5,093 bases of DNA. It comes from Planctomycetaceae bacterium. Lineage in GTDB: Bacteria > Planctomycetota > Planctomycetia > Pirellulales > Thermoguttaceae. Of the stretch, positions 4,468 to 5,093 are shown one piece after another; positions within the stretch are counted from its first letter, which is position 1; every line of letters starts with the position of its first letter. A program made the translations under genes and the position numbers. The notes under the pieces are model-generated. The model was given only the letters and a program-made list of their open reading frames with translations, was not told the DNA's origin and searched no databases. Location of the stretch: NCBI GenBank assembly GCA_031278315.1, contig JAITKS010000454.1:1-5093 (forward strand), in the 5' to 3' direction.

Positions 4468-4653
4468 AACCTTATTTTAAAACTTATTTTTCTAACTAAA
4501 CAACCTTAGTTGCAAATAAATCACCAAAAAACAGAACCTTATTACCCTATCGTCGAAAAATGATTTGTTAATAAGGTAATAAGGTTGATATATGGTTGTC
4601 TCTTTGACTACTAAGGTTGTTTAGTTCAGAAAAATAAGGTGAAAAATAAGGTT
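4468..4653. repeat. 186-bp nested palindrome with AACCTT/AAGGTT arms
   Basis: The outer arms at 4468-4510 and 4610-4653 match in inverted orientation at 40 of 44 aligned positions. Inside them, AACCTTATTACC at 4535-4546 pairs perfectly with GGTAATAAGGTT at 4575-4586. The hexamer AACCTT is reused at several places in both arms. No protein is encoded. The left end is 2 nt before the GNAT GTG and includes the AAGG that may serve as its ribosome site. It could be a mobile miniature element or a structured mRNA leader. Confidence 0.75.
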
Positions 4654-4685
4654 AGTAAAAAATAAATTTGAAATCTTTGAAAAAC

Positions 4686-4700
4686 TTCACTGATATATTA
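4686..4700 (+). repeat. ACTGATATATTA motif, copy 5
   Basis: TTCACTGATATATTA, preceded by TGAAAAAC, shares its left flank with copy 4. The final C of the consensus is replaced by T. No inverted partner was found nearby. Confidence 0.5.
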
Positions 4701-4750
4701 TCATGGATTGAATATTTTGTTACAAACAATAATAACCCTGAAAGAGCTTG

Positions 4751-4798
4751 TTAGCGGTTAGTTTATAGCGGTTAGCGGTTAGTGGTTAGTGGTTAGTT
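4751..4798 (+). repeat. Heptanucleotide tandem repeat (AGCGGTT/AGTGGTT)
   Basis: Four consecutive 7-bp units lie at 4767-4794 (AGCGGTT twice, AGTGGTT twice) with a partial unit after them. A separated unit, TTAGCGGTTAGTTT, lies at 4751-4764. The string ATAGCGGTTAGTTTGC also occurs at 2930-2945 inside the other repeat block. It is a short-period tandem repeat, likely variable in copy number. Confidence 0.65.
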
Positions 4799-4889
4799 CG
4801 CATGCGGAAATTAACACCGGCACTAAGTTCGAATCAATAACTACTATTATGAACCAATAATCCGATCGCCCTTTCAATGCTTCGATTTT

Positions 4890-4941
4890 GGGGCGGTATT
4901 TTTACCCGCCCCGTTGAGGCGGGCTATAAAACTGACGCCCC
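4890..4941. repeat. GC-rich block with mutually exclusive hairpins
   Basis: GGGGCGG (4890-4896) can pair with CCGCCCC (4906-4912). CCCGCC (4905-4910) can instead pair with GGCGGG (4918-4923). CGCCCC (4936-4941) can also pair with GGGGCG (4890-4895). The block is far more GC-rich than its surroundings. It could be a REP-like repeat or an attenuator-like switch; there is no adjacent gene to decide. Confidence 0.5.
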
Positions 4942-5043
4942 TTCAGAACTAGTTTAGTTTAAAACGAATACCGAAATTTAAAGTGTGAAAAGTATATTGG
5001 AACTTCTAAAAACCTAATGTAAAAATTTATTGTTAGAAGGAAC

Positions 5044-5066
5044 GCGGTCGTCTCGACCGCATTTTT
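5044..5066 (+). terminator. Strong GCGGTCG hairpin followed by a T-run
   Basis: GCGGTCG (5044-5050) and CGACCGC (5054-5060) form a perfect 7-bp stem with a TCT loop, followed by A and five T. It has the form of an intrinsic terminator on the plus strand. No plus-strand gene ends nearby, so a dispersed REP-like palindrome is equally possible. Confidence 0.4.
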
Positions 5067-5093
5067 AGGCGTTTTTTGTAAAAAAACAGGGCA

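Larger units (their letters stand above)
4654..5093. other. Gene-free right end with several repeats
   Basis: No gene is supported on either strand in this stretch of about 440 bp. It contains a motif copy (4686-4700), a heptamer array (4767-4798), a GC-rich block (4890-4941) and a hairpin (5044-5060). Between 4942 and 5040 I see nothing recognisable. Confidence 0.6.

Noticed and set aside
4751..4798. Telomere-like or replication-origin iteron interpretation of the heptamer array
   Set aside because: Only four units, no replication gene, no DnaA-box cluster and no sign of a replicon end.

Overview
The window is most consistent with an AT-rich planctomycete, probably of the Pirellulales/Thermoguttaceae type. 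The main reason is a DUF1559 pseudopilin-like protein with a prepilin N-terminus and the H-X9-DG C-terminal motif, a family greatly expanded in Planctomycetes. It is followed by a small carboxypeptidase-regulatory-like lipoprotein, a common planctomycete companion. Weak or absent Shine-Dalgarno sequences and the style of the GNAT protein agree with this. The taxonomic call is inference.

Layout. Positions 1-2640 hold three genes on the minus strand, read right to left. They are a DUF1559 protein (start 2508, or an upstream leader start at 2629), a lipoprotein (1161-676), and an EF-hand, Cys-Cys-repeat secreted or membrane protein (start 527) that runs off the left edge. All three products carry export signals, so this is a cell-surface cluster. 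Whether it is one operon is not shown, because gaps of about 140-150 nt separate the genes.

The most striking feature is an uninterrupted run of 17 G (minus strand) immediately upstream of the prepilin cleavage site. A one-base change in length moves the downstream frame. With 17 G, the ATG at 2508 is in frame. With 16 G, that ATG meets a stop at once, but an upstream ATG at 2629, which has a good AAGGA ribosome site, becomes fused in frame to the pilin-like body. This looks like a phase-variation switch, or a homopolymer length error in the assembly.

Positions 2634-3853 are mostly non-coding. They hold the small bacterial SRP RNA (ffs, 3354-3463, plus strand) with its promoter and terminator. 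Around it is a dense set of intergenic repeats: nested inverted repeats (2891-3183), a related CGTG-rich palindrome at 3711-3787, and a recurring ACTGATATATTAC motif in five good copies plus one diverged copy. The motif's copies lie in opposite orientations and bound two blocks of about 245-249 bp.

Positions 3854-4465 encode a GNAT-family N-acyltransferase (minus strand). A 186-bp nested palindrome (4468-4653) ends only 2 nt before its GTG start. The right end (4654-5093) has no gene. It holds another copy of the motif, a heptanucleotide tandem repeat, a GC-rich block with competing hairpins, and a strong GCGGTCG hairpin near the edge.
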